Of a stretch of DNA of 64,000 nucleotides, positions 41,981-51,797 are shown in pieces. The DNA is taken from positions 54,895 through 118,894 of the forward strand of contig NZ_JBHLWA010000024.1 in the NCBI RefSeq assembly GCF_042433085.1. The letters run 5' to 3'. Origin of the DNA: Gallibacterium melopsittaci. Its GTDB lineage: Bacteria > Pseudomonadota > Gammaproteobacteria > Enterobacterales > Pasteurellaceae. The position numbers were made by a program, and so were the translations under genes. The notes under the pieces are model-generated. The model saw only the letters and a list, made by a program, of their open reading frames with translations. It searched no databases and was not told where the DNA came from. The number at the start of each line of letters is the position of its first letter. Position 1 is the stretch's first letter.

Positions 41981-42766
41981 TTATGGTTGGTGTTGACAAT
42001 CAGGGGAACGATGTTCATCGGAACAACATACATCACCATGTAAATTGTGTTTGTGGTTGTGATGGTGAGTATAGATAGCGACATTTTGTTCACGTTGATT
42101 GTTAAAAAAGTCAATAAAATGCGGATGTGTACTAATGGAATCTGGCGCACCTTGACAACAAAGATGCTGATTAATACAAAGTACATGATCGGTTTTTGCC
42201 ATCACTAAATGTAAATCGTGCGATACCATTAATACAGCACAATCAAAACGTTCACGCATTTGATTAATAAGCTCATAAAGTTCATTTTGCCCAACGACAT
42301 CTACGCCCTGTGTTGGTTCATCTAGAACTAACAAATTTGGTTTATTTAAAATGGCTCGTGCTAATAAGACACGTTGCATTTCTCCACCAGAGAGTTTTTG
42401 CATACTGTGTTGTGCAAGATGACTAATGGAGAGTAACTGTAATACTTGCTCAATATCTTGTTTTGTTGTTTTCGGTTTTAAAGAGAGAAATTTACCCACA
42501 GTAATAGGAAAAGAGGGATCAAGATAAATTTTTTGTGGAACATAGCCAATTTTGGTCTGTGCAGCATAATGAACACTACCTTGTTGTGGAGTAATAAGTT
42601 TTAATAACACCTTTAATAAAGTCGATTTACCACCGCCGTTTGGACCAACAATGGTTGTAATAGAACGTGGTTGAATAGATAAAGAAATATCTTGTAATAC
42701 GAGCTGATCATTGAACTTAACGGAGATATTTTTTAATTCGACTAAAGGAGTTTGTAATTGCTGCAT
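41981..42766 (-). CDS. znuC: Zinc ABC transporter ATP-binding protein ZnuC
   Basis: 261 residues from ATG 42766 (MQQLQTPLVELKNISV); 31 in-frame codons upstream are unsupported. Walker A GPNGGGKST, signature LSGGEMQR, Walker B LLVLDEPTQGVD and HDLHLVMAKTDHVLC mark it as ZnuC. The C-terminal tail THHHNHKHNLHGDVCCSDEH and following HQP is rich in His and Cys; enterobacterial ZnuC has a shorter HHHNHRHDL tail, so metal sensing is plausible. It overlaps or abuts znuB. No clear Zur box was found upstream. Confidence 0.93.
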   Translation of the reverse strand: MQQLQTPLVELKNISVKFNDQLVLQDISLSIQPRSITTIVGPNGGGKSTLLKVLLKLITPQQGSVHYAAQTKIGYVPQKIYLDPSFPITVGKFLSLKPKTTKQDIEQVLQLLSISHLAQHSMQKLSGGEMQRVLLARAILNKPNLLVLDEPTQGVDVVGQNELYELINQMRERFDCAVLMVSHDLHLVMAKTDHVLCINQHLCCQGAPDSISTHPHFIDFFNNQREQNVAIYTHHHNHKHNLHGDVCCSDEHRSPDCQHQP

Positions 42767-42962
42767 AATGATGACATCTTTTGAAAAATCGGTCTGTATT
42801 TTATGCAAATCAGATATGGGATCAAATAATTTTTTAGAGAATGCCGAATAATTATTCATTCAAAAAATTTAATCGGCAAATTAGGGAATTTTTAGGCTAA
42901 TATTATGTCTTACAAAAGTTCTTTAGAAATGATTAAGTTTTATCCATTTTAGGTTACATTGA

Positions 42963-44435
42963 ATGCAACATATTAAACTGGCAAGAGATCGCTTAAAGAA
43001 GAAAATAACGATAAGAATAGTTCTTTTTGTGATTGCATTACTTTGCTTTTCATCCATTATCTATTTTTTACAACATCAAACAACGACACCGAGTAGCAAA
43101 ACAGTGATTGCATCAACAAGTGTTGATGTAACTAAACCAGCACTTCCAACAGAACAAGATAATAAAACGACAGAAGAAACAGCCAATCAGACGGCTACTT
43201 CAGAAGATCAAAACGATACAGAACAGTCCACAGATACTGATACTAATGATAGTAACGATAGCACAGAAAATTTTGATGATCAGTTATCAGATGAAACGGT
43301 CTTTAGTGATGATGAGTTACCTGAAGATGCAAAAGATGCACTAAACGAATTATTAGATGCAGCAGGTGAAGCATTAAGAATCACGAATCAATTTGGCTAT
43401 ACAGTTGCAGAGGGCGATAAATTAAGTGATGTATTGGGATCAAGTGGGTTAGATGCCGATGTTATTAATGAATTTTATCAATTAGATCCTACGTTAAAGA
43501 ATCTACAAACAGGTCAACAGTTTTATTGGATTTTGTCAAAAGATGGTGAATTACAATATTTAAACTGGTTAGTTTCACGCAAAGAAGAACGCATTTATGA
43601 ACGTCAAGCCGATGGACATTTTGTGATGCAAATTATTCAAAAGAAAAGTGTGTGGAAAGAGGAAGTTTTAAAAGGGGATATTGACGGAAATCTCTATGCC
43701 CATCTGCGTGAAAATGGTTTGGACTCAAAACAGATTTATCAACTCATTAATGCGTTACAGTGGCAAGTTAGCTTAACAAAATTGCAAAAAGGCGATCGCT
43801 ATGCTATTTTGGTGAATCGTGAATATTTGAATGATAAATTAACTGGACAAGGTAATGTGATTGGTATTCATATTATTAGTCGAGGTAAAAGTTATTATGC
43901 GATTCAAGCAGAAAATGGACGTTATTATAACAACCATGGTGAAACCTTAGGTAAAGGTTTTTCTCGCTATCCAACCCAACGACAATATCGTGTTTCATCA
44001 TCATTTAATCCACGCAGAAAAAACCCTGTCACAGGAAGAGTAGCTCCGCATAAAGGTGTAGATTTTTCAATGCCAGTGGGTACGCCAGTTATCGCACCAG
44101 CAGATGGTGTTGTGATGAAAGTTTCCTATCAAGCTGGTGGTGCAGGACGTTATATTATGTTACGTCATGGACGAGAATATCAGACTGTCTATATGCATTT
44201 AAGTAAACCTTTAGTTAAGCCAGGTCAGTCAGTCAAGAAAGGACAACGTATTGCATTATCGGGGAATACTGGTCGTTCAACAGGTCCGCATTTGCACTAT
44301 GAATTCCATGTCAATGGTGTAGCTGTTAACCCAATGAAGGTAAAACTGCCAGGTATGAACAACACGATGGCAAGCAAAGAGCGTCAACGTTTCTTAGCTA
44401 AAGCAAAAGTTGTACAGAATAAGTTGCAGATGTAA
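42963..44435 (+). CDS. mepM: Murein DD-endopeptidase MepM family (M23)
   Basis: 490 residues, longer than E. coli MepM (about 440). One transmembrane anchor is at about 17-36. A Thr/Asp/Glu-rich low-complexity linker covers about 40-120 (SEDQNDTEQSTDTDTNDSND). LysM-like and OapA-like regions follow, then the LytM/M23 domain with HKGVDFSMPVGTPVIAPADG (first zinc ligands) and TGPHLHYEFHVNG (HLH). MepM cuts D-Ala-mDAP cross-links so that new glycan can be inserted. It is next to znuCB, as in E. coli. Confidence 0.93.
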   Translation: MQHIKLARDRLKKKITIRIVLFVIALLCFSSIIYFLQHQTTTPSSKTVIASTSVDVTKPALPTEQDNKTTEETANQTATSEDQNDTEQSTDTDTNDSNDSTENFDDQLSDETVFSDDELPEDAKDALNELLDAAGEALRITNQFGYTVAEGDKLSDVLGSSGLDADVINEFYQLDPTLKNLQTGQQFYWILSKDGELQYLNWLVSRKEERIYERQADGHFVMQIIQKKSVWKEEVLKGDIDGNLYAHLRENGLDSKQIYQLINALQWQVSLTKLQKGDRYAILVNREYLNDKLTGQGNVIGIHIISRGKSYYAIQAENGRYYNNHGETLGKGFSRYPTQRQYRVSSSFNPRRKNPVTGRVAPHKGVDFSMPVGTPVIAPADGVVMKVSYQAGGAGRYIMLRHGREYQTVYMHLSKPLVKPGQSVKKGQRIALSGNTGRSTGPHLHYEFHVNGVAVNPMKVKLPGMNNTMASKERQRFLAKAKVVQNKLQM

Positions 44436-44440
44436 TGAAG

Positions 44441-44467
44441 TAGGGGCTAGTTAAGCCCCTATTTTTA
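44441..44467 (+). terminator. Intrinsic terminator after mepM
   Basis: AGGGGCT and AGCCCCT with a short loop, followed by ATTTTTAC, 6 bp after the mepM stop. Confidence 0.85.
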
Positions 44468-44556
44468 CAGAAAAATTTCTTCTTTATCAAATTGATCTCA
44501 TCTTAATAGTTCTTTATATAAACTTTTTTTATATCAAATTAGGTTTTTTATTTAAA

Positions 44557-44571
44557 TGATAATAATTCTCA
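44557..44571 (+). promoter_or_regulatory. Fur box upstream of the TonB receptor
   Basis: TGATAATAATTCTCA matches the 7-1-7 Fur consensus TGATAAT-N-ATTATCA with one mismatch. It is 46 bp before the receptor start, in a position to overlap the promoter. Iron repression is the expected outcome. Confidence 0.75.
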
Positions 44572-44616
44572 ATTATACTTAATGGGAATTTTAATCAACC
44601 TAAGGAGAAAGTTTTA

Positions 44617-46668
44617 ATGAATTTCACTCGTTCCACACTTAGCTTATGTGTTACAGCTGTCCTCGCTACACCAGCATTCGCTGCACAATTAAAAGAACCT
44701 TCGACATTAGATGATATTGTGGTAACCGCTTCAGGTTCTACGCAAAGTTATCAAGATGCACCAGCTAGTATTTCAGTTATCAATAACAAAACATTAGCAA
44801 AACAGCCTGTTGCTAATTTAATTGATGCAGTGAAATATGTACCTGGTGTGAATGTTTCTGGTAGTGATGTAAATAAGGAAGATATTTCGATTCGTGGTTT
44901 ACCAGGCGACTATACATTGATCTTGGTAAATGGCAGACGTCAAAATACGCGAGAAGCACGCCCGAATGGGAATGGTGGTTTTGAAGCGGGTTTAATGCCA
45001 CCAGTAAGTGCTATTCAACGAATTGAAGTGATTCGCGGACCAATGTCATCACTTTATGGTTCAGATGCAATGGGTGGTGTAATCAATATTATTACCAAAG
45101 AAAGTTATGATAAATGGAGCGGCAATCTTTCATTAGGAGGTACGGTACGTCAAGGTTCTGATGGCGAAGAGGGCTTAGGTAGCTTCTTTATTTCAGGTCC
45201 ATTAATTGCCAATAAATTGGCAGTACAACTCTATGGAAATGGTCAATTACGCCAAGAAGATCCAATGGTTGGGGGGTCAAATAAATTAAAGAATAGTTCA
45301 TTAACCAGTAAATTAATTTTTACGCCAATAGAGAAACAAAAATTTGAGTTTGAAGTTGGGCGTAATCGTCAAGAGAAAACGGCAACGCCAGGTAAATCAC
45401 TTGCACTCACTACCAATCGAGGCGGTTCAATTACTAACAATGTGACTTCAATTACTAAATTCTCACGTAATCATTGGGCGGCGAGTTACAGTGGTGAATG
45501 GGACAATTTCAATTCTGAATTAAGTGTGTATCAAGAAGTAGCGAAGCGTGAAGTATGGTCAGAAAAAAACAGAAATTATGATTCACGTCGCCCAGAAATT
45601 GCTAATACAGTGGTGGATGCTAAATTTACTGTGCCAATAGGTTCACATCTGTTTATTTTGGGTGGGCAATATCAACATGCCAAATTAGAAGATGATTCAG
45701 TGACTAAAGTCATCAACAAAAAAGCGAAAATGCAGAAACTTACAGAAAGTGTCACTCAACAAGCACTCTTTTTAGAAGACGAAATTAGTCTTACAAAAGA
45801 TCTCCTATTGACACTTGGTACACGTATGGATCACCACGAAAAATATGGAACACACTGGAATCCACGAGCTTATCTCGTTTATCACCTTAATAATGAATGG
45901 ACGTTTAAAGGTGGTGTGGCGAAAGCGTTCCGTGCACCAAGTATCCGAGAAATTAGTCCAAATTATATCGCTTCCACACAAAGTGGTGCTGGCGTAATTT
46001 ATGGTAATCCTGAGCTTAAACCTGAAACCAGTGTAAACCAAGAAATTGGTGTGGAATATAGTGGCGTGAATGGTTTAAAAGCCTCAATGACTTTATTTAA
46101 TACTGATTTTAAAAATAAGTTAATTAGTTATCAATTAAAAGGAAAAACAGATCCTATTACAGGTGGAAATCTGTTTACTTATGACAATGTTGGTCGTGCC
46201 AATATTAAAGGTGTTGAGTTTTCGACTTTTATTCCATTTACCGAAGCGTGGAATCTAGAGTTGAATTACACCTACCAACATTCAAAACGGAAAGAAGATA
46301 AATTACCAAATGCTACTTTTTCCTATGATGGTTATCCGTTAGCTAATACTCCAAAACATAGTGCGAATGCGAAATTAAGTTGGCAAATTGATGAACAATG
46401 GGATACCTATCTTCGTTATAACTATGTTGGTAAACGAATTTGGGCAGATCAACGGACAGGATATAGTAAAGGGCCAGCACGTTATGCAGACGCCTATAGT
46501 ACTGTTGATTTAGGATTAAATTACCAATTAACTAAAGAGGTGTTATTTAGTTTTGCAGTGCTTAACGTAGGTAATACTCGTGGTGAAACCATTGATGCTG
46601 ATAATGGTGGTAACTGGTCTGTTGTAGATGGTCGCCGTTATTGGGCGAATATGACAGTGTCTTTTTAA
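44617..46668 (+). CDS. TonB-dependent siderophore receptor (FepA/CirA-like)
   Basis: 683 residues. The signal peptide is probably cut after FAA. The TonB-box-like DDIVVTAS is near residues 31-38. The plug domain at about 45-160 contains ISIRGLPGDYTLILVNGRRQ and IEVIRGPMSSLYGSDAMGGVINIIT. The 22-strand barrel covers the rest and ends in WANMTVSF with a terminal Phe. FepA/CirA-type plug motifs and the adjacent esterase gene suggest a catecholate siderophore, which is inference. AAGGAGAAA precedes the ATG. The next gene starts immediately at the stop. Confidence 0.9.
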   Translation: MNFTRSTLSLCVTAVLATPAFAAQLKEPSTLDDIVVTASGSTQSYQDAPASISVINNKTLAKQPVANLIDAVKYVPGVNVSGSDVNKEDISIRGLPGDYTLILVNGRRQNTREARPNGNGGFEAGLMPPVSAIQRIEVIRGPMSSLYGSDAMGGVINIITKESYDKWSGNLSLGGTVRQGSDGEEGLGSFFISGPLIANKLAVQLYGNGQLRQEDPMVGGSNKLKNSSLTSKLIFTPIEKQKFEFEVGRNRQEKTATPGKSLALTTNRGGSITNNVTSITKFSRNHWAASYSGEWDNFNSELSVYQEVAKREVWSEKNRNYDSRRPEIANTVVDAKFTVPIGSHLFILGGQYQHAKLEDDSVTKVINKKAKMQKLTESVTQQALFLEDEISLTKDLLLTLGTRMDHHEKYGTHWNPRAYLVYHLNNEWTFKGGVAKAFRAPSIREISPNYIASTQSGAGVIYGNPELKPETSVNQEIGVEYSGVNGLKASMTLFNTDFKNKLISYQLKGKTDPITGGNLFTYDNVGRANIKGVEFSTFIPFTEAWNLELNYTYQHSKRKEDKLPNATFSYDGYPLANTPKHSANAKLSWQIDEQWDTYLRYNYVGKRIWADQRTGYSKGPARYADAYSTVDLGLNYQLTKEVLFSFAVLNVGNTRGETIDADNGGNWSVVDGRRYWANMTVSF

Positions 46669-47577
46669 ATGAAGAAATTATTATTAAGTCCGCTTTGCTA
46701 CATAGCTGTAGCAAAGCATTTTTATAAGCAATATCGTGAAAACCTATTATGCTTAATAAGTTTTTTCTTATTAACGACTAATTCATTAGCACAACAAGAA
46801 CTGCTTGCTATGGATAAATTTAATCAATATTTTACAATGTCGCAGACAGACATTAGTTACCAGCAACAAAACTATCGTTTATTTATTGCTGTTCCGAAAA
46901 AAACGCAAACTCATCGCTTATTATTGTTATTGGACGCGAATGCTCAATTCCCAATAGCTTTATCGCAACTTGATTTAAACAAACCTTTGCCATTACTGGT
47001 TGGAATAGGTTATGTAACAGATCAACCTTATGCTGTGGCAGAACGTACCAGAGATTATACTTTCCCTGCAAAAGGCGAAGAGTTTAGCAAAGGAGGCAAA
47101 GCGGCTGATTTTTTACAATTTATCAATACAGAAGTTTTACCATCAATAGTGCAGCAACATCAAATTAAACAGCGAATCTTTTTTGGCCATTCGTTTGGCG
47201 GATTATTTGGTTTATATACATTATTTCGACAAACTAATCTGTTTGATGATTATGTTATAGCGAGTCCATCTTTATGGTGGGGGAATGGTGCAATTACGCA
47301 ATATTGGACAACACATACGACTAAGCCAAATTCCGTAGTGTTAACAATCGGAGAATATGAGCAAAATCCTCAGGCAGATCCACATATTAACCCTGAACGA
47401 TTAGCCAGAATTCAACAGCGTCGTCAGCATCAGCAAGTGAAAGTAGAAACATTACAACAACAATTTTTCGCAAAAGGATGGAATAGTGAATTCATTGTGA
47501 TTCCGAAAGCAAATCATGGCAGTTCAATTCCATTTGCGATTAAGATAGCTATCGAAAAAGCTCAACAGGAAAATTGA
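46669..47577 (+). CDS. Siderophore esterase (IroE/BesA-like), putatively secreted
   Basis: 302 residues from ATG 46669, directly after the receptor TAA. The N-terminal region has a hydrophobic stretch ending LLTTNSLAQ (about 26-42), a probable signal sequence or anchor. FFGHSFGGLFGLYTL (nucleophile Ser about residue 173) and PKANHGSSIPFA (catalytic His) fit IroE-type trilactone esterases. Residues 7-19 are coded by a strong terminator-like hairpin. The next in-frame ATG is about 45 codons later and would remove the signal, so either this start is used at low level or an unusual start serves. Role: release of iron from a catecholate siderophore. Confidence 0.75.
   Translation: MKKLLLSPLCYIAVAKHFYKQYRENLLCLISFFLLTTNSLAQQELLAMDKFNQYFTMSQTDISYQQQNYRLFIAVPKKTQTHRLLLLLDANAQFPIALSQLDLNKPLPLLVGIGYVTDQPYAVAERTRDYTFPAKGEEFSKGGKAADFLQFINTEVLPSIVQQHQIKQRIFFGHSFGGLFGLYTLFRQTNLFDDYVIASPSLWWGNGAITQYWTTHTTKPNSVVLTIGEYEQNPQADPHINPERLARIQQRRQHQQVKVETLQQQFFAKGWNSEFIVIPKANHGSSIPFAIKIAIEKAQQEN
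46692..46723 (+). terminator. Terminator-like hairpin inside the siderophore-esterase start region
   Basis: GCTTTGCTAC (46692-46701) and GTAGCAAAGC (46708-46717) form a perfect 10-bp stem with a 6-base loop, followed by ATTTTTAT. It lies 24-55 bases inside the downstream ORF and 24 bp after the receptor stop, a normal place for the receptor's terminator. Confidence 0.8.
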
Positions 47578-47583
47578 ATAGCG

Positions 47584-47608
47584 AAATGGGGCAGTAAGCC
47601 CCATTTTT
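47584..47608. terminator. Bidirectional terminator between esterase and mrcB
   Basis: AAATGGGGC and GCCCCATTT with an AGTAA loop and T-run. It touches the mrcB stop on the - strand and lies 7 bp after the esterase stop. Confidence 0.85.
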
Positions 47609-50009
47609 AATGCACTGGAACAGCTTCTTCAACAGGAACACCATTATCATTACTATTATTTGGTGCTGTTGGCGTATCATCTTCTGTCGCCTCATCAACA
47701 GAATCATTATTTAATTGTAATGCGTCCCAAACACTTGGTTGTGATTCTGTTGCTTGAGATTCTGCAGAACCACAAGGATTATGATTAATCCATACTGGAA
47801 TTTCTTGTCCACCGCCATTACACGCCCAGCTACCGTGGCTATCAATATGTACCCATTTTAATGTGGAAGTTAAAGGCAGTTTTAACGGCTTCACTTCAAT
47901 ATTAGCGAGTAATGCTTTATAAATTTGCAGTGCACCTGATGCACCAGTGAGTTTTGTCTTACGGTTATTATCTAGTCCTGCCCAAACAGTTGTGACATTA
48001 TTACCATCAATACCTACAAACCAAGTGTCACGACCATCATTCGTTGTCCCTGTTTTGCCCGCAAGATGCAGGGAGGCAAATTGCGGTTGTAAACTACGCG
48101 CGGTACCACGATCCACCACTTGTTGCATAGCAAATAGCGTTTCAATCACGGCCTCTTCCGCTACGACTTGTTCTGGATTAACAGTACGTTGATAGAATAA
48201 ATGGCCATCACGTTCCACAATATTACGAATAGTCGTTAATGGAATTTTTGCCCCTTTATTTGCAATGACTTGATATAACTTTGTTACATCGTAAGGTGAG
48301 ATCGAATAAGAGCCAAGCAGCATTGATGGTACACGAGGAATAGTTGCCTGATCCCATCCCATACTTTTTTGATTACGAATAATATTATCTAAACCAACTG
48401 CCATACCAATATTTACTGTTGGGATATTTAGTGATCTCACTAACGCATTTAATAGTGTCACCGAGCCACTATATTTGCGGTCATAGTTACGAGGTTGCCA
48501 CGCAGGTTGACCTTTTAGTGGAATACTAATTGGTTGGTTTTTAATTGGGGTATTGAGCGCAAAACGTTCTGGATAAGAGAGAGCCGTTAAATAAACGGAC
48601 GGTTTTACTAAAGAACCGATTTGACGTTTTGCCGATAATACACGATTAAATCCAGCATAATGCACATCTGTACCTGAAACTAATGCTTGAATCTCACCAG
48701 TATGATAATTCGCAATTAGCATCGCAGCTTCTAAGTCAGGAATTTTATTTTGTAATTTGAGTTGGTTAGAACCATTAATAATGGCAGCTTCAGCTTGAGC
48801 CTGTAACGCTGGATCTAAGGTTGTAAAAATTCTTGCCCCAGATAGGTAATTGAGTTTTTTGTTACCCAGTAATTGACTTAACTCTTGGCGAACTGCTTGC
48901 ATAAAGCCTGGTTGTGGTTGTTGAATTGGACGTTGCGGTTGTACGCCTAGCGGTCGTTGGCTTAACATCTGATAAAGTGAATTATCAATAATATTGTGTT
49001 CTAACATCAGTTGTAATACGGTATTACGGCGTTTTTTCGCATTTTCTGGATTACGCCAAGGATTATATAGTGATGGTCCTTTCACCATACCAACCAATAA
49101 TGCGATTTGATCGAGATTAATTTCTTGAATTGGGCGACCAAAATAAAATTGACTCGCTAATGCAAAGCCGTGAATTTGAGTATCGCCACTTTGACCTAGA
49201 TAAATCTCATTTAAATAGGTTTCTAGAATACGATTTTTGTCATAATGCGCATCTAGCATAATTGCCATAATAATTTCATTGAATTTACGTGTTAGGGTAC
49301 GTTCATTGGTTAAAAATAGGTTTTTGACCAACTGTTGCGTAAGCGTGCTTCCACCTTGTACCGTATGTCCAGCTTTTAAGTTATTGATCAATGCACGAGC
49401 AATACCAATAAAGCTAACGCCATCATGAGTAAAGAAATTACGATCCTCTGTTAGGATTAAAGTATCAATAAGAAAACGTGGATATTGCTGTAAAGGAATT
49501 GCCAAGCGTTCTTCATCTTCCGAATTTAACATCGCAATCAATTTAGGTGAAAGGCGAAATTCAGGCACGACTTTACGTGTAACGAGATCTTCTATCGCAC
49601 TTAATTGTTGCTGTTGAAAACGTAAACGTAATACCCGTTGTGGTTCAGGTTGTTCAGGAAAAGCGAAAGCTCGCCGAATTAACACGAGTGTATCTTGATC
49701 AATTTTAAAATCACCAGGCGCAGCGAGTAGAGAAGTTTGACGATAGCCATTATCAATAAGCTGTTTTTTGACTTGATCTAGTGTAGGTTGCGTTTCTTGT
49801 TTGATACTCGGAATTTGCCCGTAAACTTCTGCTGGTAATTGCCAAATTTGTCCATCCATTTTGGAACGAATTTTGCCATCTAAATAGATTCCGTAAAATC
49901 CACCCATAAAAATGGCGGTTATACCTAATTTAATTGAAAAAGAGAGTAACCTTTGTTTAAGCACTGGCGTTTGCTTTTTAGGTGCTTGTTTCGCTGAATT
50001 TTCGGTCAT
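47607..50009 (-). CDS. mrcB: Penicillin-binding protein 1B
   Basis: 800 residues. Bifunctional class A PBP: a single TM helix at about 22-44, then a UB2H-like region. The GT51 transglycosylase has EDRNFFTHDGVSFIGIARA, QGGSTLTQQLVKNLFL and ARSLQ later. The transpeptidase carries the Ser nucleophile in QIGSLVKPSVYL, the SLN motif in RSLNIPTVNIG, and KTGTTNDGRDTWFVG. The tail is rich in Asn, Asp and Glu. It builds and cross-links periplasmic peptidoglycan, in E. coli with LpoB; LpoA-type and other activators may differ here. It is monocistronic by position, convergent with the esterase. Confidence 0.95.
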   Translation of the reverse strand: MTENSAKQAPKKQTPVLKQRLLSFSIKLGITAIFMGGFYGIYLDGKIRSKMDGQIWQLPAEVYGQIPSIKQETQPTLDQVKKQLIDNGYRQTSLLAAPGDFKIDQDTLVLIRRAFAFPEQPEPQRVLRLRFQQQQLSAIEDLVTRKVVPEFRLSPKLIAMLNSEDEERLAIPLQQYPRFLIDTLILTEDRNFFTHDGVSFIGIARALINNLKAGHTVQGGSTLTQQLVKNLFLTNERTLTRKFNEIIMAIMLDAHYDKNRILETYLNEIYLGQSGDTQIHGFALASQFYFGRPIQEINLDQIALLVGMVKGPSLYNPWRNPENAKKRRNTVLQLMLEHNIIDNSLYQMLSQRPLGVQPQRPIQQPQPGFMQAVRQELSQLLGNKKLNYLSGARIFTTLDPALQAQAEAAIINGSNQLKLQNKIPDLEAAMLIANYHTGEIQALVSGTDVHYAGFNRVLSAKRQIGSLVKPSVYLTALSYPERFALNTPIKNQPISIPLKGQPAWQPRNYDRKYSGSVTLLNALVRSLNIPTVNIGMAVGLDNIIRNQKSMGWDQATIPRVPSMLLGSYSISPYDVTKLYQVIANKGAKIPLTTIRNIVERDGHLFYQRTVNPEQVVAEEAVIETLFAMQQVVDRGTARSLQPQFASLHLAGKTGTTNDGRDTWFVGIDGNNVTTVWAGLDNNRKTKLTGASGALQIYKALLANIEVKPLKLPLTSTLKWVHIDSHGSWACNGGGQEIPVWINHNPCGSAESQATESQPSVWDALQLNNDSVDEATEDDTPTAPNNSNDNGVPVEEAVPVH

Positions 50010-50034
50010 ATGCTAACTACTGCTTTATTGGCGA

Positions 50035-51699
50035 CTAATTTGTTTGACTTTTCTTATCTAATTCAATGACGTACTCAAGTGCTTGTTCAAATTGAGCAAA
50101 ATAATGTTGTTCACCAATTAATTGAATGATACCTGATTTTTTCAGTTCACGATCAACACGCTTATTGGCACCAGAAAACATTACGATAACATTACGACGA
50201 TGTAATGAACGGATAACATCTTCTAAGGCTTGAATACCTGTCATATCTATAAAAGGTACCCATTTTAAACGAATAATCAAGAATTTCGCATCAGTATTTG
50301 TTCCAGCTAAAGCACGTTCAAAATTTTCTACTGCACCGAAGAAGAATGGTCCTTCTAATGCAAACACCAAAGCGGATTCTGGTAATGTTTCTTTTTCCCC
50401 TTGTCGAGCAAGTTCTTGATTAATTTCGTGAGCACTGCTTGGCGAGATTTCAACACTAGAAGCCATTCTTTTAAGGAAATAAAGAGTAGCCAAAATAACG
50501 CCAATATTTACCGCGATCACTAAATCGGCAAAGACAGTTAAGAAAAAAGTAATTAAGAGAATGACAACATCTGCACGAGGTGCACGTTTGACCATATTGA
50601 GGAAACGTCTTGCTTCGCTCATATTCCAAGCAACAACAAATAAAATTGCCGCTAATGCCGCCAGCGGAATATTAGCTGCGAGAGGCGCAAGAACGACTAA
50701 AATAACCACTAAGGTTAACGCATGTACAATCCCAGCTAGAGGGCTATTACCACCATTACGAATATTGGTTGCCGTTCTGGCGATTGCACCAGTGGCGGCA
50801 AATCCTCCAAATAATGGTGCGAGAATATTAGCAATACCTTGTCCAATTAATTCTTGATTGGATTGATGTTTGGTACCCGCCATACCATCTGCTACAACCG
50901 CAGAGAGTAGTGATTCAATCGCACCTAACATTGCGATAGTAAAGGCTGGTCCAATAAGTGTAATCATTTGATTCCATTCTAAACGTGGAATCGAGAACTT
51001 AGGTAAACCTTGAGGAATACCGCCAAAGACACTCCCGATAGTTTTAACACCATCAAATTGAGCGACTTGTTGTACTAATGTAATTACGACTAAAGCGACT
51101 AATGGGCCAGGAATACGATGCAAATATTTAATTTTAGGGGCATATAAGACTAAGAGTAATGCTGCAATCGCTAATACTGTGGTAGCAAAGTGCAGTTGCG
51201 GAAAAACTTGTAAAAGATGCCAAACTTGTTGATGAAAATGTTGTCCTTCAACGGCAGGTAAACCGAAAAAATTCCGCCATTGTCCAACCCAAATAATCAC
51301 TCCAATTCCTGCAGTAAAGCCAACAATCACAGGTGCAGGAATAAATTTAATAATGGCACCCATTTTACTGATACCTAATGCAAAGAGGATTAATCCTGCC
51401 ATTAGCGTTGCAATTTGTAGGCCTTCAATACCGTATTGTGCTGTGATGCCAGATAACACCACGATAAAAGCACCAGTTGGCCCTGCAATTTGTAATCGAC
51501 TGCCCCCAAACAACGAAACAGCTATACCAGCAATAATGGAGGTATAGATCCCTTGTTCTGGTTTTACACCCGAGGCAATTGCAAATGCCATTGCGAGAGG
51601 TAAAGCAACTACGCCAACAATTACGCCAGCGATAAGGTTATTTAGCCAATATTTTTTTTGTAATAGCCCGGCTTTATAGGCTTCTTGAATTGCAAACAT
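50035..51699 (-). CDS. SulP family anion transporter with STAS domain
   Basis: 554 residues with 10-12 membrane segments at about 15-410. LPLAMAFAIASGVKPEQGIYTSI and GSRLQIAGPTGAFIVVLSGI are the conserved SulP core. A cytoplasmic STAS domain at about 430-545 contains KWVPFIDMTGIQALEDVI. Members include bicarbonate, sulfate and dicarboxylate carriers (DauA in E. coli). The substrate here is unknown. The ATG is followed by FAIQEAYKAGLLQKKYWL, typical of the family. Confidence 0.88.
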   Translation of the reverse strand: MFAIQEAYKAGLLQKKYWLNNLIAGVIVGVVALPLAMAFAIASGVKPEQGIYTSIIAGIAVSLFGGSRLQIAGPTGAFIVVLSGITAQYGIEGLQIATLMAGLILFALGISKMGAIIKFIPAPVIVGFTAGIGVIIWVGQWRNFFGLPAVEGQHFHQQVWHLLQVFPQLHFATTVLAIAALLLVLYAPKIKYLHRIPGPLVALVVITLVQQVAQFDGVKTIGSVFGGIPQGLPKFSIPRLEWNQMITLIGPAFTIAMLGAIESLLSAVVADGMAGTKHQSNQELIGQGIANILAPLFGGFAATGAIARTATNIRNGGNSPLAGIVHALTLVVILVVLAPLAANIPLAALAAILFVVAWNMSEARRFLNMVKRAPRADVVILLITFFLTVFADLVIAVNIGVILATLYFLKRMASSVEISPSSAHEINQELARQGEKETLPESALVFALEGPFFFGAVENFERALAGTNTDAKFLIIRLKWVPFIDMTGIQALEDVIRSLHRRNVIVMFSGANKRVDRELKKSGIIQLIGEQHYFAQFEQALEYVIELDKKSQTN

Positions 51700-51797
51700 A
51701 AGTGAAGTTTAAAAGGAAAATGAGGCATTATTATATAAAACAGAGTGGATCTTTCTCAAATAAATTAGCAGAAATTTAGTGTGATAGTGCTATTAGA

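Noticed and set aside
42767..42962. Zur box between znuC and mepM
   Set aside because: No palindrome close to the GAAATGTTATANTATAACATTTC-like consensus was found.
45270..45278. G6 run in the first TonB receptor as a contingency tract
   Set aside because: Six G is short and encodes a normal Gly-Gly-Ser loop; nothing else suggests switching.
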